A stretch of 64,000 nucleotides of DNA from Fodinibacter sp963730365 (GCA_963730365.1 CAVSRM010000008.1:186001-250000); one strand, 5' to 3'; positions 45,403 to 55,205 are shown, counted from the stretch's first letter. A program made the numbers and translations. The notes: generated by a model from the sequence alone, not told the origin.

Positions 45403-46676
45403 TCAGCGGCCGGTGCCCCCGTAGACGACGGCCTCACCCTCGGAGGAGTCGAGCCCGAAGGCCGTGTGCACCGCTCGGACCGCGTCATCCAGGGTGTCGT
45501 CCCGGGTGACGACAGAGATGCGGATCTCCGAGGTGGAGATCATGTCGATGTTGACACCGGCCTCGGCCAGCGCCTTGAAGAACGTGGCGGACACCCCCGG
45601 GTTGGACCGCATTCCCGCCCCGACCAGCGACAGCTTGCCGATCTGGTCGTCGAACTGGATCGAGCCGAAACCGACCTCTTCCTGGATCCGCTGGAGCGCC
45701 TCGACGGCTCCGGTCCCGTCGGCCTTCGGGAGGGTGAAGGAGATGTCGGTGAGGCCCGTGTCGGTCGCCGACACGTTCTGCACGATCATGTCGATGTTGA
45801 TCTCGGCCAGGGCGAGTCCTTCGAAGATCTGGGCGGCCTTGCCGGTCGTGTCGGGAACACCCACGACCGTCACCTTGGCCTCGCTGCGGTCGTGGGCGAC
45901 TCCGGCGATGATCGGTGCTTCCACGTCGTCTCCTTCGGGTCCTGGCTGGTCGGTCACGGTGGTGCCCTCCTTCTGGGAGAAGGAGGACCGCACGTGGATG
46001 GGGATGTCGAACCGTCGGGCGTACTCGACGCTGCGCAGGTGCAGCACCTTCGAGCCGCTCGCGGCGAGCTCGAGCATCTCCTCGTTGGAGATGCGGTCGA
46101 TCTTGCGGGCGGTCGGCACGATCCGGGGGTCGGCGGTGAAGACCCCGTCGACGTCGGTGTAGATCTCGCACACCTCGGCGTCCAGCGCAGCGGCGAGCGC
46201 GACCGCCGTGGTGTCGGTGCCACCGCGCCCCAGGGTGGTGATCTCCTTGGTGTCCTGGCTCACGCCCTGGAACCCGGCGACGATGACGATGTGGCCCTTG
46301 CCCAGGGCCTCGGTGATGCGACCGGGCGTCACGTCGATGATCTTGGCCCTGCCGTGGGAGGAGTCGGTGATGACCCCGGCTTGGCTGCCGGTGAAGGACC
46401 GAGCGCTGAACCCGAGGTCGGAGATGGCCATCGCGACCAGTGCCATCGACATCCGCTCGCCCGCGGTGACCAGCATGTCCAGCTCCCGGGGGGCGGGACC
46501 GGGCTGACCTCGAGCGCGAGGTCGAGAAGCTCGTCGGTGGTGTCCCCCATGGCCGACACCGCGACGACGACGTCGTGGCCGGCCTTCTTCGTGTCTGCGA
46601 TCCGGCGCGCCACCCGCTTGATGCTGTCGGCGTCCGCCAGGGACGAGCCGCCGTACTTCTGGACCACGATGGGCAC
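45403..46676 (-). CDS. lysC: Aspartate kinase, interrupted by a one-base frameshift in this sequence
   Basis: Aspartokinase, the first step of Lys/Thr/Met synthesis, about 424 residues if restored. It starts at GTG 46676 with VPIVVQKYGGSSLADADSI and KKAGHDVVVAVSAMGDTTDELLD. At a six-base G/C run (46488-46493) the frame changes; one more base would give VSPVPPPRELDMLVTAGERMSMAL, the normal sequence. Downstream ARSFTGSQAGVITD and two ACT domains (about 265-420) are intact. An internal start (46476 or 46471 region) would give the regulatory beta-type product. asd follows directly. A homopolymer sequencing error is the simplest explanation. Confidence 0.88.
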
Positions 46677-46999
46677 GCTGATACTCCGGTGGGGTGGGGC
46701 CTGGAACTGGCCTTCACCCTACCCCGGTGTCCACGGACCGGACGGTGTGACCGGATGCCGGTCGGGATCGACCGCCCACCGTGCTACCGGCCCCCTGGCG
46801 GACCACGTAGGATTGCCGGGTGTCCCGCCTCATGGCGGGGACACGGTGACGACACGGGGACCTGGGCTTGGTCCCTCGGCGTGCGTCCACGTCGGTCCGG
46901 CGTGCCGTGTTGCCGACGCGGCGGTCGCGTCGCCTCACGCACGGTGGACCCGGCGTCCACGTCGGTTCCACACCGTGCCGACTCAGGAGAAGGAACGGC
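46677..46999. other. Divergent intergenic region with 14-bp direct repeats
   Basis: A 323-bp region between lysC and the helicase gene, with no coding signal. It holds a compact hairpin (46821-46829/46834-46842, loop TCAT) and two copies of GCGTCCACGTCGGT (46883-46896 and 46953-46966), 70 bp apart. It may carry regulatory sites or a structured leader for the helicase mRNA. Confidence 0.5.
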
Positions 47000-49150
47000 T
47001 TGGCACAGCGAACTCCGCGACGTGCCGGCGCGCAGGGCACCATGCCGCGCGACCGGCGCCGTTCGCGTGCCGGGGACGACGAGGGTCTCATCCCGGTCCT
47101 GGCCAAGACCGTTCGGCAGGTCCAGGCCGCCGCGGAGCGCGGCAAGGTCCGGCCGAGCGGCCGCACGGCCTACCAGGTCGTCGCCCTCCTGGTCCGGGAG
47201 GAGCACGCCCGGGTGAAGACGGACACCTCCATCTCCGAGGCGGAACGCAGCGCCGTGCTCACGCGCCTCGACGGCATCGCCACGATCCTGGCCAAGACGG
47301 CCGTGCGCGACACCTCCCTGCTGGAGCTGCTGGCCGAGGGCGCCCCGGTCTCGGCCGCGGCCGTGAGCCTCAAGAACGACCTGCTCCTGCAGGCCGGCCG
47401 CGAACCTGAGCCGGAGCCCGAGCCCGAACCCGCCGGCCCGGCCCCGTCGACGCGTCGCGTCGTCCCGCAGACGGTCATCGCGCGCAAGATGGCGAACCCG
47501 TTCCTGGCGCCGGACTTCTCGGTGACAGCGGCGGCACCTCGGCCGACCACGAACCGGCTCCGCGACTGGGAGCTGCTGACCCCCCTGTTTCGCGCGTTCG
47601 AGTACGGCGGCGACGCCACCTGCATGTCGTTGCCCCAGCCCTCGGAGGTGGTCCACGGCATCGAGGGGCTCGAGCTCATGCGGCACCAGGCCCAGGTCGT
47701 GGCGGCGGCCGCGGCCGGCCACCGGACGTTCCTGCTCGCTGACGAGCCGGGGCTCGGCAAGACGGCGCAGGCACTGCTCTCGGCCGATGCCGCGGACTCC
47801 TTCCCCCTCCTCGTCGTCGTCCCGAACGTCGTCAAGGCGAACTGGGCCCACGAGGCGGAGCAGTGGACTCCACGCCGGGCCGCGACGGTCATCCACGGCG
47901 ACGGCGAGACCATCGACGCCTTCGCCGACATCGTCATCGTCAACTACGAGGTCCTCGACCGTCACGTTGGCTGGCTGGGGGACCACGGCTTCCGCGGGAT
48001 GATCGTCGACGAGGCGCACTTCATCAAGAACAAGTCCTCGCAGCGCTCGCAGCACGTTCTGGAGCTGTCCGAGCGCATCCGGGCGCGCAACGGCAACGCG
48101 CTGCTCATGGCACTCACCGGCACGCCGCTGATCAACGACATCGAGGACTTCCGGGCGATCTGGCAGTTCCTGGGCTGGATCGATGACGCCAAGCCCCGGC
48201 ACGCCCTCATGGCGGCCCTCGAACAGACCGGCCTGACGCCGGCCGACCGGGGGTTCTACGCGGCCGCGCGTGCCAGCGTCATCGAGCTCGGCATCGTCCG
48301 GCGGCGAAAGGTCGACGTCGCCTCGGACATCCCGGCGCGCCGCGTCGCGGACCTGCCGGTCGAGCTCGACGCCGCGGCCAGCCGCTCGATCCGGGCCGCG
48401 GAGCAGGAACTGGCAGCTCGCCTCGTCGCCCGGTACGAGTCGGCGCTCGCCGCCCGCACGTCCGCCCCGCGGGTCGAGGGCATCGACCACGACCTGGTCC
48501 GCCGCGTCGCCACGTGGGAGCGCAAGGATGCCGGCTCGGACGCGTCCGGCGACAACGTCTTCACGGTGATGCGCAGGATCGGGCAGGCCAAGGCGGGCCT
48601 CGCCGCCGACTACGCCGCCCAGCTGGCCCGCAACGTCGGCAAGGTGGTGTTCTTCGCCAAGCACAAGGACGTCATGGACGAGGCGGAGCAGACCTTCGCC
48701 AAGAGGGGTATCGGGTACGCCTCGATCCGCGGGGACCAGACTCCCAAGGTGCGGCGAGCGAACATCGAGGCGTTCCTCACCGACCCCGAGGTCTCCGTCG
48801 TCGTGTGCTCCCTCACCGCCGCCGGGGTGGGACTCAACCTCCAGGTCGCCTCGAACGTCGTGCTGGCCGAGCTGTCGTGGACCTCGGCGGAGCAGACGCA
48901 GGCCATCGACCGGGTGCACCGGATCGGCCAGACCGAGCCGGTCACCGCGTGGCGGATCATCGCTGCCCAGACCATCGACCCGAAGCTCGCCCAGCTCGTC
49001 GACGACAAGGCGGGGCTCGCGGCCAGGGCCCTCGACGGCTCCGACGAGGACGTCGGCTCCTCGGCCGACGTGCAGCTCGAGGCGCTCGTGGCGCTGCTGA
49101 CCGAGGCGCTGGAGGCCGGCGCGGACGCACCGTCGACAGGGAGCGTCTGA
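47000..49150 (+). CDS. SNF2-type DEAD/DEAH helicase
   Basis: A 716-residue SWI2/SNF2-like ATPase. An uncharacterised N-terminal helical region (about 28-132) and a linker of EP repeats (136-144) precede Walker A DEPGLGKTAQA (248-258), DEAH at 337-340 and MALTGTPLIND. The C-terminal lobe has GIGYASIRGDQTP, VVCSLTAAGVGLNLQVAS and the SNF2 motif VI QAIDRVHRIGQTEPV. Such enzymes translocate on duplex DNA. TTG 47000 with AGGAGAAGGA upstream is preferred; ATG 47042 is an alternative. No nuclease or methylase partner is next to it. Confidence 0.88.
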   Translation: MAQRTPRRAGAQGTMPRDRRRSRAGDDEGLIPVLAKTVRQVQAAAERGKVRPSGRTAYQVVALLVREEHARVKTDTSISEAERSAVLTRLDGIATILAKTAVRDTSLLELLAEGAPVSAAAVSLKNDLLLQAGREPEPEPEPEPAGPAPSTRRVVPQTVIARKMANPFLAPDFSVTAAAPRPTTNRLRDWELLTPLFRAFEYGGDATCMSLPQPSEVVHGIEGLELMRHQAQVVAAAAAGHRTFLLADEPGLGKTAQALLSADAADSFPLLVVVPNVVKANWAHEAEQWTPRRAATVIHGDGETIDAFADIVIVNYEVLDRHVGWLGDHGFRGMIVDEAHFIKNKSSQRSQHVLELSERIRARNGNALLMALTGTPLINDIEDFRAIWQFLGWIDDAKPRHALMAALEQTGLTPADRGFYAAARASVIELGIVRRRKVDVASDIPARRVADLPVELDAAASRSIRAAEQELAARLVARYESALAARTSAPRVEGIDHDLVRRVATWERKDAGSDASGDNVFTVMRRIGQAKAGLAADYAAQLARNVGKVVFFAKHKDVMDEAEQTFAKRGIGYASIRGDQTPKVRRANIEAFLTDPEVSVVVCSLTAAGVGLNLQVASNVVLAELSWTSAEQTQAIDRVHRIGQTEPVTAWRIIAAQTIDPKLAQLVDDKAGLAARALDGSDEDVGSSADVQLEALVALLTEALEAGADAPSTGSV

Positions 49151-49195
49151 CCTGGGCCGGTGCCCTGTGGGCCGCGTGCGCCGTCTTCCGGCACG

Positions 49196-51979
49196 TCATC
49201 CCGGTGGCAGCTCCGTGCGGCGAAGGACGCGGACCATGGACGGGTTCGAGCGTCGACGCACCCACTTCTCGATCTCGACGACGAGCGACGTGGCCGCGGC
49301 GAGCGCGAGGATGCGCAGCCACGTGTCCCAGCCGAGGGGCGCCGTCCCGAAGATCCGGTTCATCGCCGGGGCGTAGGTGAGCAGCAGCTGGGCGAGCGCC
49401 TGCACGCCCACGCCGATGATGACCCAGCGATTGGACAGCAGACCGATCCGCCACACCGACTGGGTCAGCGAACGGCAGTTGAAGAGGTAGAACGCCTCGA
49501 CGGCGACGAAGAGGTTGACCGCTGCGGTGCGCGCCTCGGCGATACCGGCTCCGCCCGCGAGCTCCCACTCGAACAGCCACCAGGCGCCGCCGACCAGCAT
49601 CGCCGAGACGAGGAGGATCCGGACGAGCAGGCTCCTGGTCAGCAGGGACTGGTCGGGGTCTCGCGGAGGTCGGGTCATGATGCCGGCCTCCTTGGGCTCG
49701 AAGGCCAGCATCAGGCCGAGGGCCACCGCGGTGGTCATGTTGATCCACAGGATCTGGGTGGGAAGGATCGGGAGGGAGGCGCCCAGCACGATCGCCACGA
49801 GGATCACCAGGCCCTCGCCGACGTTGGTGGGCAGCGTCCAGGTGATGAACTTGGTCAGGTTGTCGAAGATCCCGCGACCCTCCTCGACCGCGGCCTCGAT
49901 GGTGGCGAAGTCGTCATCGGTCAGGACGATGTCGGCAGCATCCTTGGCGACCTCCGTCCCCCCACGGCCCATGGCCACCCCGATGTTCGCCTGGCGTAGC
50001 GCCGGGGCGTCGTTGACGCCGTCGCCGGTCATGGCCACGACGTGCCCGTGCGCCTGGAGCGCCTCGACGAGCCGGAGCTTCTGCTCGGGGGACACCCTCG
50101 CGAACACCGTCGCCCGCTCGACGGCATCCGGGTAGTCCTCGGCGGACAGGGCGGCGAGGTCGTCCCCGGTGAGCACGGACCCCGGGTGGTAGTCCTCGCC
50201 GAGCAGGCCCACCTGTTCCGCCAGGGCGGTCGCGGTCCAGGCGTGGTCGCCGGTGATCATCCGGACCGAGATCCCGGCTGTGCGGCAGGCCTGCACGGAT
50301 GCCGTCGCCGCCTGCCGTGGCGGGTCGAGCATCGCCTGGAGACCGGTCAGCACCACGGTCCCGGGCAGGCCCCCCTCGTCGAACTCCCCGCCCGGCGGGT
50401 CGAGGGTCGCCGCGGTGGCCAGCACCCGAAGGCCTCCCGAGGCCAGCCGGTCGGCGGCATCGATGGCGGCCTTGCGGTCCAGGGGCTGGACCGCCCCCTC
50501 GCCATCGAGCTGCGCCGAGCAGAGCGCGATGACGCGCTCGGCAGCGCCCTTGAGCAGGATGACGTGCTCCGGGCCGTCGCGGCGCCCGTCTCGGTGCAGC
50601 GTGGCCATGTACTGCCGGTCCGAGGCGAAGGGGATGGTCGCCAGGCGGGGGTATGCCGCGATAGCCCGCTCGGGATCGACGCCCCCCTTGCCGGCCGCCA
50701 CGAGCATCGCACCCTCCGTCGGGTCCCCGACCACCCCCCACCGACCCTCCTTCTGGCTCAGCCGGGCGTCGTTGCACACGGCTCCGGCCAGCAGCGACCA
50801 CCGCAGCGCGCCGCTTTCGCCAGCCGCAACAGGCCCGGCGGAGGAGTTGACGTCGGAGTCGGAGTCGCACAGGCTCCCGTCCGGCGCGTAGCCGGAGCCG
50901 CTCACGGCGTACTCCCCGTCGGGGGTCCAGACCACCCGCACGGTCATCTGGTTCTCCGTGAGGGTCCCGGTCTTGTCCGAGCAGATCACGGTGGTGCTGC
51001 CCAGCGTCTCCACCGCCGGAAGGCGCCGGACCACGGCGCGTCGGCGAGCCATCCGGGTCACGCCGATGGCCATGACGATGGTGATGGCGGCCGGCAGCCC
51101 CTCGGGGATGGCTCCCACCGCGAGCGCGACAGCCGCGGTGAACGTCTCGACGGCGTCCTGGCCACGAAGCAGACCCACGGCGAAGGTCACCGTGGCGAGG
51201 GCGAGGATGGCCACCGTCAGGTCCTTGCTGAAGCGGGCCAGCTTCCTGGTCAGCGGGGTGGCCAGCATCTCCGCGGCCCCCACCAGCCGGTGGATCTCCC
51301 CCAGCTCGGTGTCCGCGCCCGTTGCGACGACGACCCCGGCCCCGCTCCCACTCGTCACGAGCGTGCCGGCGTAGACCATGTTGGACCGGTCGGCGACCGC
51401 CGTCTCGGCGGGAAGGGTGACGTCGTCCTTGGTGGCGGGCACCGCCTCCCCGGTCAGCGCGGACTCGTCCACCCGCAGCTCGGCGGCCCGAAGGATCCGC
51501 AGGTCGGCGGGGACCCTGTCGCCGGCTTCGAGCAGCACGAGGTCACCCGGCACGACGTCCTCCGACGGCAGGGCGTGCCCCCGGCCGTCGCGCACCACGC
51601 GGGCACTCGTCGTCACCATGGACCGCAGGCTGTACAGCGCGGCCTCGGCCTTGCGCTCCTGGATCAGACCAACGGCGGCGTTGACCAGCACCACACCGAA
51701 GATCACGACCGAGTCCACGTACTCCCCCAGGGCCGCCGTGACGGTGCCTGCCACCAGGAGGACGTAGATCAGCGGGTGGTGGAACTGGCGCAGCACGCGC
51801 ACGAGCAGGCTCGTTCCGGACGCCGCCGGCAACGCGTTGGGTCCGAAGCGTTCCCGGCGCTCCCGCGCCTCCTCGCCGGTCAGGCCCCGGTGGTGATCCG
51901 TGCCCAGGAGGAGCACGACCTCGTGGGCCGGGAGTCCGTGGTGCGGGCCCGCGGTCGTCGCCGACCCTGGCGTGGACAT
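49196..51979 (-). CDS. Cation-transporting P-type ATPase (P2-like)
   Basis: A 927-residue P-type ATPase with an N-terminal cation_ATPase_N region (LTGEEARERRERFGPNAL), actuator TGE (176-178), the M4 ion motif IPEGLP (291-296) and the phosphorylated Asp335 in SDKTGTLT. Further motifs are KGAAERVI, TGDGVNDAPALRQANIGVAMG and a ten-helix layout. PEGLP places it with P2 (Ca2+/Na+/H+-type) pumps such as mycobacterial CtpF. It begins seven bases after the stop of the universal stress protein gene, so the two are one operon. The ion is not predictable with certainty. Confidence 0.9.
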   Translation of the reverse strand: MSTPGSATTAGPHHGLPAHEVVLLLGTDHHRGLTGEEARERRERFGPNALPAASGTSLLVRVLRQFHHPLIYVLLVAGTVTAALGEYVDSVVIFGVVLVNAAVGLIQERKAEAALYSLRSMVTTSARVVRDGRGHALPSEDVVPGDLVLLEAGDRVPADLRILRAAELRVDESALTGEAVPATKDDVTLPAETAVADRSNMVYAGTLVTSGSGAGVVVATGADTELGEIHRLVGAAEMLATPLTRKLARFSKDLTVAILALATVTFAVGLLRGQDAVETFTAAVALAVGAIPEGLPAAITIVMAIGVTRMARRRAVVRRLPAVETLGSTTVICSDKTGTLTENQMTVRVVWTPDGEYAVSGSGYAPDGSLCDSDSDVNSSAGPVAAGESGALRWSLLAGAVCNDARLSQKEGRWGVVGDPTEGAMLVAAGKGGVDPERAIAAYPRLATIPFASDRQYMATLHRDGRRDGPEHVILLKGAAERVIALCSAQLDGEGAVQPLDRKAAIDAADRLASGGLRVLATAATLDPPGGEFDEGGLPGTVVLTGLQAMLDPPRQAATASVQACRTAGISVRMITGDHAWTATALAEQVGLLGEDYHPGSVLTGDDLAALSAEDYPDAVERATVFARVSPEQKLRLVEALQAHGHVVAMTGDGVNDAPALRQANIGVAMGRGGTEVAKDAADIVLTDDDFATIEAAVEEGRGIFDNLTKFITWTLPTNVGEGLVILVAIVLGASLPILPTQILWINMTTAVALGLMLAFEPKEAGIMTRPPRDPDQSLLTRSLLVRILLVSAMLVGGAWWLFEWELAGGAGIAEARTAAVNLFVAVEAFYLFNCRSLTQSVWRIGLLSNRWVIIGVGVQALAQLLLTYAPAMNRIFGTAPLGWDTWLRILALAAATSLVVEIEKWVRRRSNPSMVRVLRRTELPPG

Positions 51980-51986
51980 CTCTGCC

Positions 51987-52628
51987 TCAGCGACCCCCGG
52001 GCCGGTGCTGCGGGGACCGGGGCTCGACGACCAGCACCGACACGTCCGAGTGTCGCAGGAGGTCCTCGGACACGCTGCCCAGCAGCCGCTCGGACAGGCC
52101 ACGTCCACGTCGACCGACCACCACCACGTCGAGGTCGTGATCCGCCGCGTACTGGCGCAGGCCTTCACCCGGCGGACCGGCGAGCACCTCGCGGTTCACG
52201 TTCATCCCCGGCAGGCGGAGGGCGGCTCGCTCCACGTGCCTGGTCGCGGCTTCCACCGCGTCGGGGGACTCGGTGTCGGTGGCGTCGTAGGTGACGACCT
52301 CGGCGAGCACCACCAACGCGCACCGAGGGCCCATGAGGTCCATGGCGGTGTCGAGTGCCCGCTCCGCGTCGGGCGACCCGTCGATCCCGACCAGGACCCT
52401 GGGTCCGCTCGCCCGCCCGCGGGGCTCCGGCGGTCCGTCGCCGGAGGACGCCGCCACGCGGGGACGCCGCACGACACGCTCCCAGGCGATCGGGACGAAC
52501 AGGGGACCCAGCACGACCGCGATGAGGGTCCACCTCCAGTCATGGCCCCGGCGCGCCATCCACAGGCCCGTGGCCAGACCGATCGCGATCCAGGCGACGA
52601 TGACGAAAGCGACCTGCTCCCCGCTCAT
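51987..52628 (-). CDS. Membrane-anchored universal stress protein
   Basis: A 213-residue protein. Two N-terminal membrane helices (about 5-24 and 32-50) are followed by a UspA domain (about 76-203) with VLVGIDGSPDAERAL and the ATP-binding motif VVGRRGRGLSERLLGSVSEDLLRHSDVSVLVV, of G-x2-G-x9-GS form. Most Usp proteins are soluble, so the anchor is unusual and may keep it near the P-type ATPase encoded seven bases downstream. Confidence 0.88.
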   Translation of the reverse strand: MSGEQVAFVIVAWIAIGLATGLWMARRGHDWRWTLIAVVLGPLFVPIAWERVVRRPRVAASSGDGPPEPRGRASGPRVLVGIDGSPDAERALDTAMDLMGPRCALVVLAEVVTYDATDTESPDAVEAATRHVERAALRLPGMNVNREVLAGPPGEGLRQYAADHDLDVVVVGRRGRGLSERLLGSVSEDLLRHSDVSVLVVEPRSPQHRPGGR

Positions 52629-52847
52629 GCCCCCATTCTCGCGCCCCTCGCCCCGCCCGTCCCGGCCCGAGGGACAGAGATCACCTTCCCGGCTGCAGCC
52701 CTGGCCGACACGACCGGTACCGGGCGAGCGGACGCACGTTCCTCGCAGCGCGACCCGCCTGCCGAAGGTTGACCAACGGGTCGTCGGGAGCCCACGGACG
52801 GGCCACTCGGCGTAGCGTCAGCAGTCCACGACGTCGAGGAGGATCCA

Positions 52848-53972
52848 GTGTCGATCGTGATCGTCGGAGCAGGCCTGGCAGGAGCCACCGCCGCAACCGA
52901 ACTGCGCGAGCAGGGCTACGAGGGGAGGGTGGTGCTCATCGGCGCCGAGGAGCACCCGCCGTACGAAAGGCCGCCGTTGTCGAAGGGGTACCTCATGGGC
53001 AACGACCCGATCGAGGACGCCTACGTCCATCCCTCCGAGTGGTATCCCGAGCACGACATCGACCTGCGGCTCGGGGTCGAGGTGACCGGCATCGACACCG
53101 ACTCGCACACCGTCCACACCTCCGGAGCCGACGTCGGCTACGAGACGCTCCTCCTCGCGACCGGTGCCGAACCGCGCCGGCTGGCCGTCGCGGAGGAGAG
53201 TGGCGTGCCCACGGCCTACCTGCGCACCATCGCGGACAGCGACCGCCTGAAGGCGGCCTTCGCGAAGAGGGCGAAGGTCACGGTGGTGGGTGCCGGCTGG
53301 ATCGGGTTGGAGGTCGCAGCCGCGGCCCGCGAGGCGGGGTGCGAGGTGACGGTGTTCGAGACCGCCGATCTTCCCCTGCTCCGGGTGCTCGGCCCGACGG
53401 TCGCCGAAGTGTTCGCCGATCTGCACCGCGAGCACGGGGTGGACCTGAGGCTGGGCACCTCGGTCGGCGCGGGCGACCTCCGGGACGCCGACCTCGTCGT
53501 CGCCGGAGTCGGCGTGAGCCCGCGGGTCGATCTCGCTCGCGAGGCGGGGCTCGACGTGGACGACGGGGTGCTCGTCGACGCGATGCTGCGCACGTCCGTG
53601 CCCAGCGTGCTCGCCGTGGGCGACATCGCCAACCACGCGCACCCGGTTCTGGGGCGCCGCATCCGGGTGGAGCACTGGGACACCGCCATCAACCAGGCCA
53701 AGGTCGCTGCCCACAACCTCGTCGGTGGCGAGGAGGTCTACGACACCATGCCCTACTTCTTCAGCGACCAGTACGACCTGGGCATGGAGTACGTGGGCAA
53801 CGCCGGCGCCGACGACGAGGTCGTGGTGCAGGGCGACCTCGGCGGCCGTGAGTTCCGGGCCTTCTGGCAGCGCGACGGTCGAGTCATCGCGGCGATGCAC
53901 GCCAACGACTGGGATGCCGGAGACACCATCCGCGCCGCCGTCGAGTCGGGTGAGGTGCCGGCAGAGGGCTGA
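52848..53972 (+). CDS. NAD(P)/FAD-dependent oxidoreductase (ferredoxin reductase-like)
   Basis: A 374-residue flavoprotein. The FAD dinucleotide fold IVIVGAGLAGATAATEL is at the N-terminus, with the characteristic ERPPLSKGYL of rubredoxin/putidaredoxin reductase and AIF-type enzymes. The NAD(P) fold VTVVGAGWIGLEVAAAA follows at about residue 142. The second FAD motif is SVLAVGDIANHAHPV, and a reductase C-terminal domain ends with IAAMHANDWD. It transfers electrons from NAD(P)H to a ferredoxin or other acceptor; no ferredoxin gene is adjacent. GTG start with GAGGAG upstream. Confidence 0.9.
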   Translation: MSIVIVGAGLAGATAATELREQGYEGRVVLIGAEEHPPYERPPLSKGYLMGNDPIEDAYVHPSEWYPEHDIDLRLGVEVTGIDTDSHTVHTSGADVGYETLLLATGAEPRRLAVAEESGVPTAYLRTIADSDRLKAAFAKRAKVTVVGAGWIGLEVAAAAREAGCEVTVFETADLPLLRVLGPTVAEVFADLHREHGVDLRLGTSVGAGDLRDADLVVAGVGVSPRVDLAREAGLDVDDGVLVDAMLRTSVPSVLAVGDIANHAHPVLGRRIRVEHWDTAINQAKVAAHNLVGGEEVYDTMPYFFSDQYDLGMEYVGNAGADDEVVVQGDLGGREFRAFWQRDGRVIAAMHANDWDAGDTIRAAVESGEVPAEG

Positions 53973-54052
53973 GCGCACCGCACCGGCTGAGCGCGACGGC
54001 ACGGGCCGAGCCGGCCCCCACCGGGCCCGTGGCCGCACGGACGGGTGCTGCC

Positions 54053-54607
54053 TCAGGGGTGGAGGGCGTCGAACTCCGCCTCGGACACCGTCTCCTCATC
54101 GGCGTCGAGCCGAAGGTGGGCCAGCAGGGTCTGGACCACGCGAAGGGCGGCCGCCGCGCGCTCGCCCCAGTCGGAGAGGTAGCTGAACTGCCACCACCAC
54201 AGCGCCTCGAGCGGACGGCCCGCCTCGTAGTGACTCAGGCCATGGGCGAGCGCCGAGGCGATGTCGGCGACGTCGTTGGAGAGGGAGCCGACCACCGGCT
54301 GGGGGTCCAGCACGGGGTCGGCGACATCGGCGTACTCGTCGAGCCCCTCGAAGATGTTGGCGAGGTTCTCGCGCAGCGGGTCGATCTCGACGTCCGGCCC
54401 CGGGTCGGCCTCGAAGCGCTCCGGCGGCACGACGTCCTCGACGGCTCCGAGGCGTGCCCCCATGACGAGCACCTGTGAGAGCGCCAGCAGACCCACCGGC
54501 AGCACCGCCTCGGGCGCGCTCCCGGAGGCGATCTCCCGGGCGGTGAGCAGGAATATCCGCGCGTCGGTCGCGCACTCGTCGGCCAGGGTCGTCCAGTCGT
54601 CAGACAT
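54053..54607 (-). CDS. DUF5063 domain protein
   Basis: A 184-residue, acidic, probably helical protein with PLRENLANIFEGLDEYADV and GLSHYEAGRPLEALWWWQFSYLSDWGE, features of the actinobacterial DUF5063 family. It is found next to recR in many actinobacteria. Its start overlaps the recR stop by eight bases. Function unknown. Confidence 0.9.
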   Translation of the reverse strand: MSDDWTTLADECATDARIFLLTAREIASGSAPEAVLPVGLLALSQVLVMGARLGAVEDVVPPERFEADPGPDVEIDPLRENLANIFEGLDEYADVADPVLDPQPVVGSLSNDVADIASALAHGLSHYEAGRPLEALWWWQFSYLSDWGERAAAALRVVQTLLAHLRLDADEETVSEAEFDALHP

Positions 54608-55199
54608 CGATGAGCCTCCGTCCCTCGAAGGCCCGGCCGAGGGTGACCTCGTCGGCGTACTCGAGGTCCCCGCCGACGGGCAGCCCCGACGCGAGCCGGG
54701 TGACCCGCAGGCCGAAGTCCTTGAGCATCCGGGAGAGATAGCTCGCGGTCGCCTCCCCCTCGAGGTTGGGGTCGGTGGCGATGATGACCTCGGTGACCTC
54801 GCCGTCACCGAGCCGGGCGAGCAGCTCGCGCACCCGGATGTCGTCGGGACCGATGCCGTCGATCGGGCTGATCGCCCCGCCGAGCACGTGGTATCGACCC
54901 CGGAACTCCCGGGTGCGCTCGATCGCGACGACGTCCTTGGGCTCCTCCACCACGCAGATGGCGTGGTGGTCGCGCCGGGCATCCATGCAGATCCGGCAGC
55001 GCTCGGCCTCGGCGACGTTGAAGCAGACCGTGCAGAAGCGGACCCGGGCCTTGACCTCCGTCAGGGCGTGGGCCAGGCGCTCCACGTCGGCCGGATCGGC
55101 CTGGAGCAGGTGGAACGCGATCCGCTGGGCGCTCTTGGGACCGACGCCCGGCAGCCTGCCGAGCTCGTCGATGAGGTCCTGCACCGCTCCTTCGTACAC
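54600..55199 (-). CDS. recR: Recombination mediator RecR
   Basis: A 199-residue protein of canonical length. The helix-hairpin-helix LPGVGPKSAQRIAFHLL (16-32) leads to the zinc finger Cys56, Cys59, Cys68, Cys71. A TOPRIM domain (about 79-175) has ICVVEEPKDV and IIATDPNLEGEATASYL. A Walker-like C-terminal part completes it. With RecF/RecO it loads RecA on gapped DNA. The GTG start is supported by a TACGCT box six bases upstream. The neighbouring YbaB gene usual at this locus is absent, and plsC lies upstream instead. Confidence 0.96.
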   Translation of the reverse strand: MYEGAVQDLIDELGRLPGVGPKSAQRIAFHLLQADPADVERLAHALTEVKARVRFCTVCFNVAEAERCRICMDARRDHHAICVVEEPKDVVAIERTREFRGRYHVLGGAISPIDGIGPDDIRVRELLARLGDGEVTEVIIATDPNLEGEATASYLSRMLKDFGLRVTRLASGLPVGGDLEYADEVTLGRAFEGRRLIDV

Positions 55200-55205
55200 A
55201 TGCCG

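Noticed and set aside
46476..46500. Programmed frameshifting in lysC
   Set aside because: A single missing base at a six-base G/C run is the typical sequencing-error pattern, and no slippery heptamer with downstream structure is known for aspartokinase.
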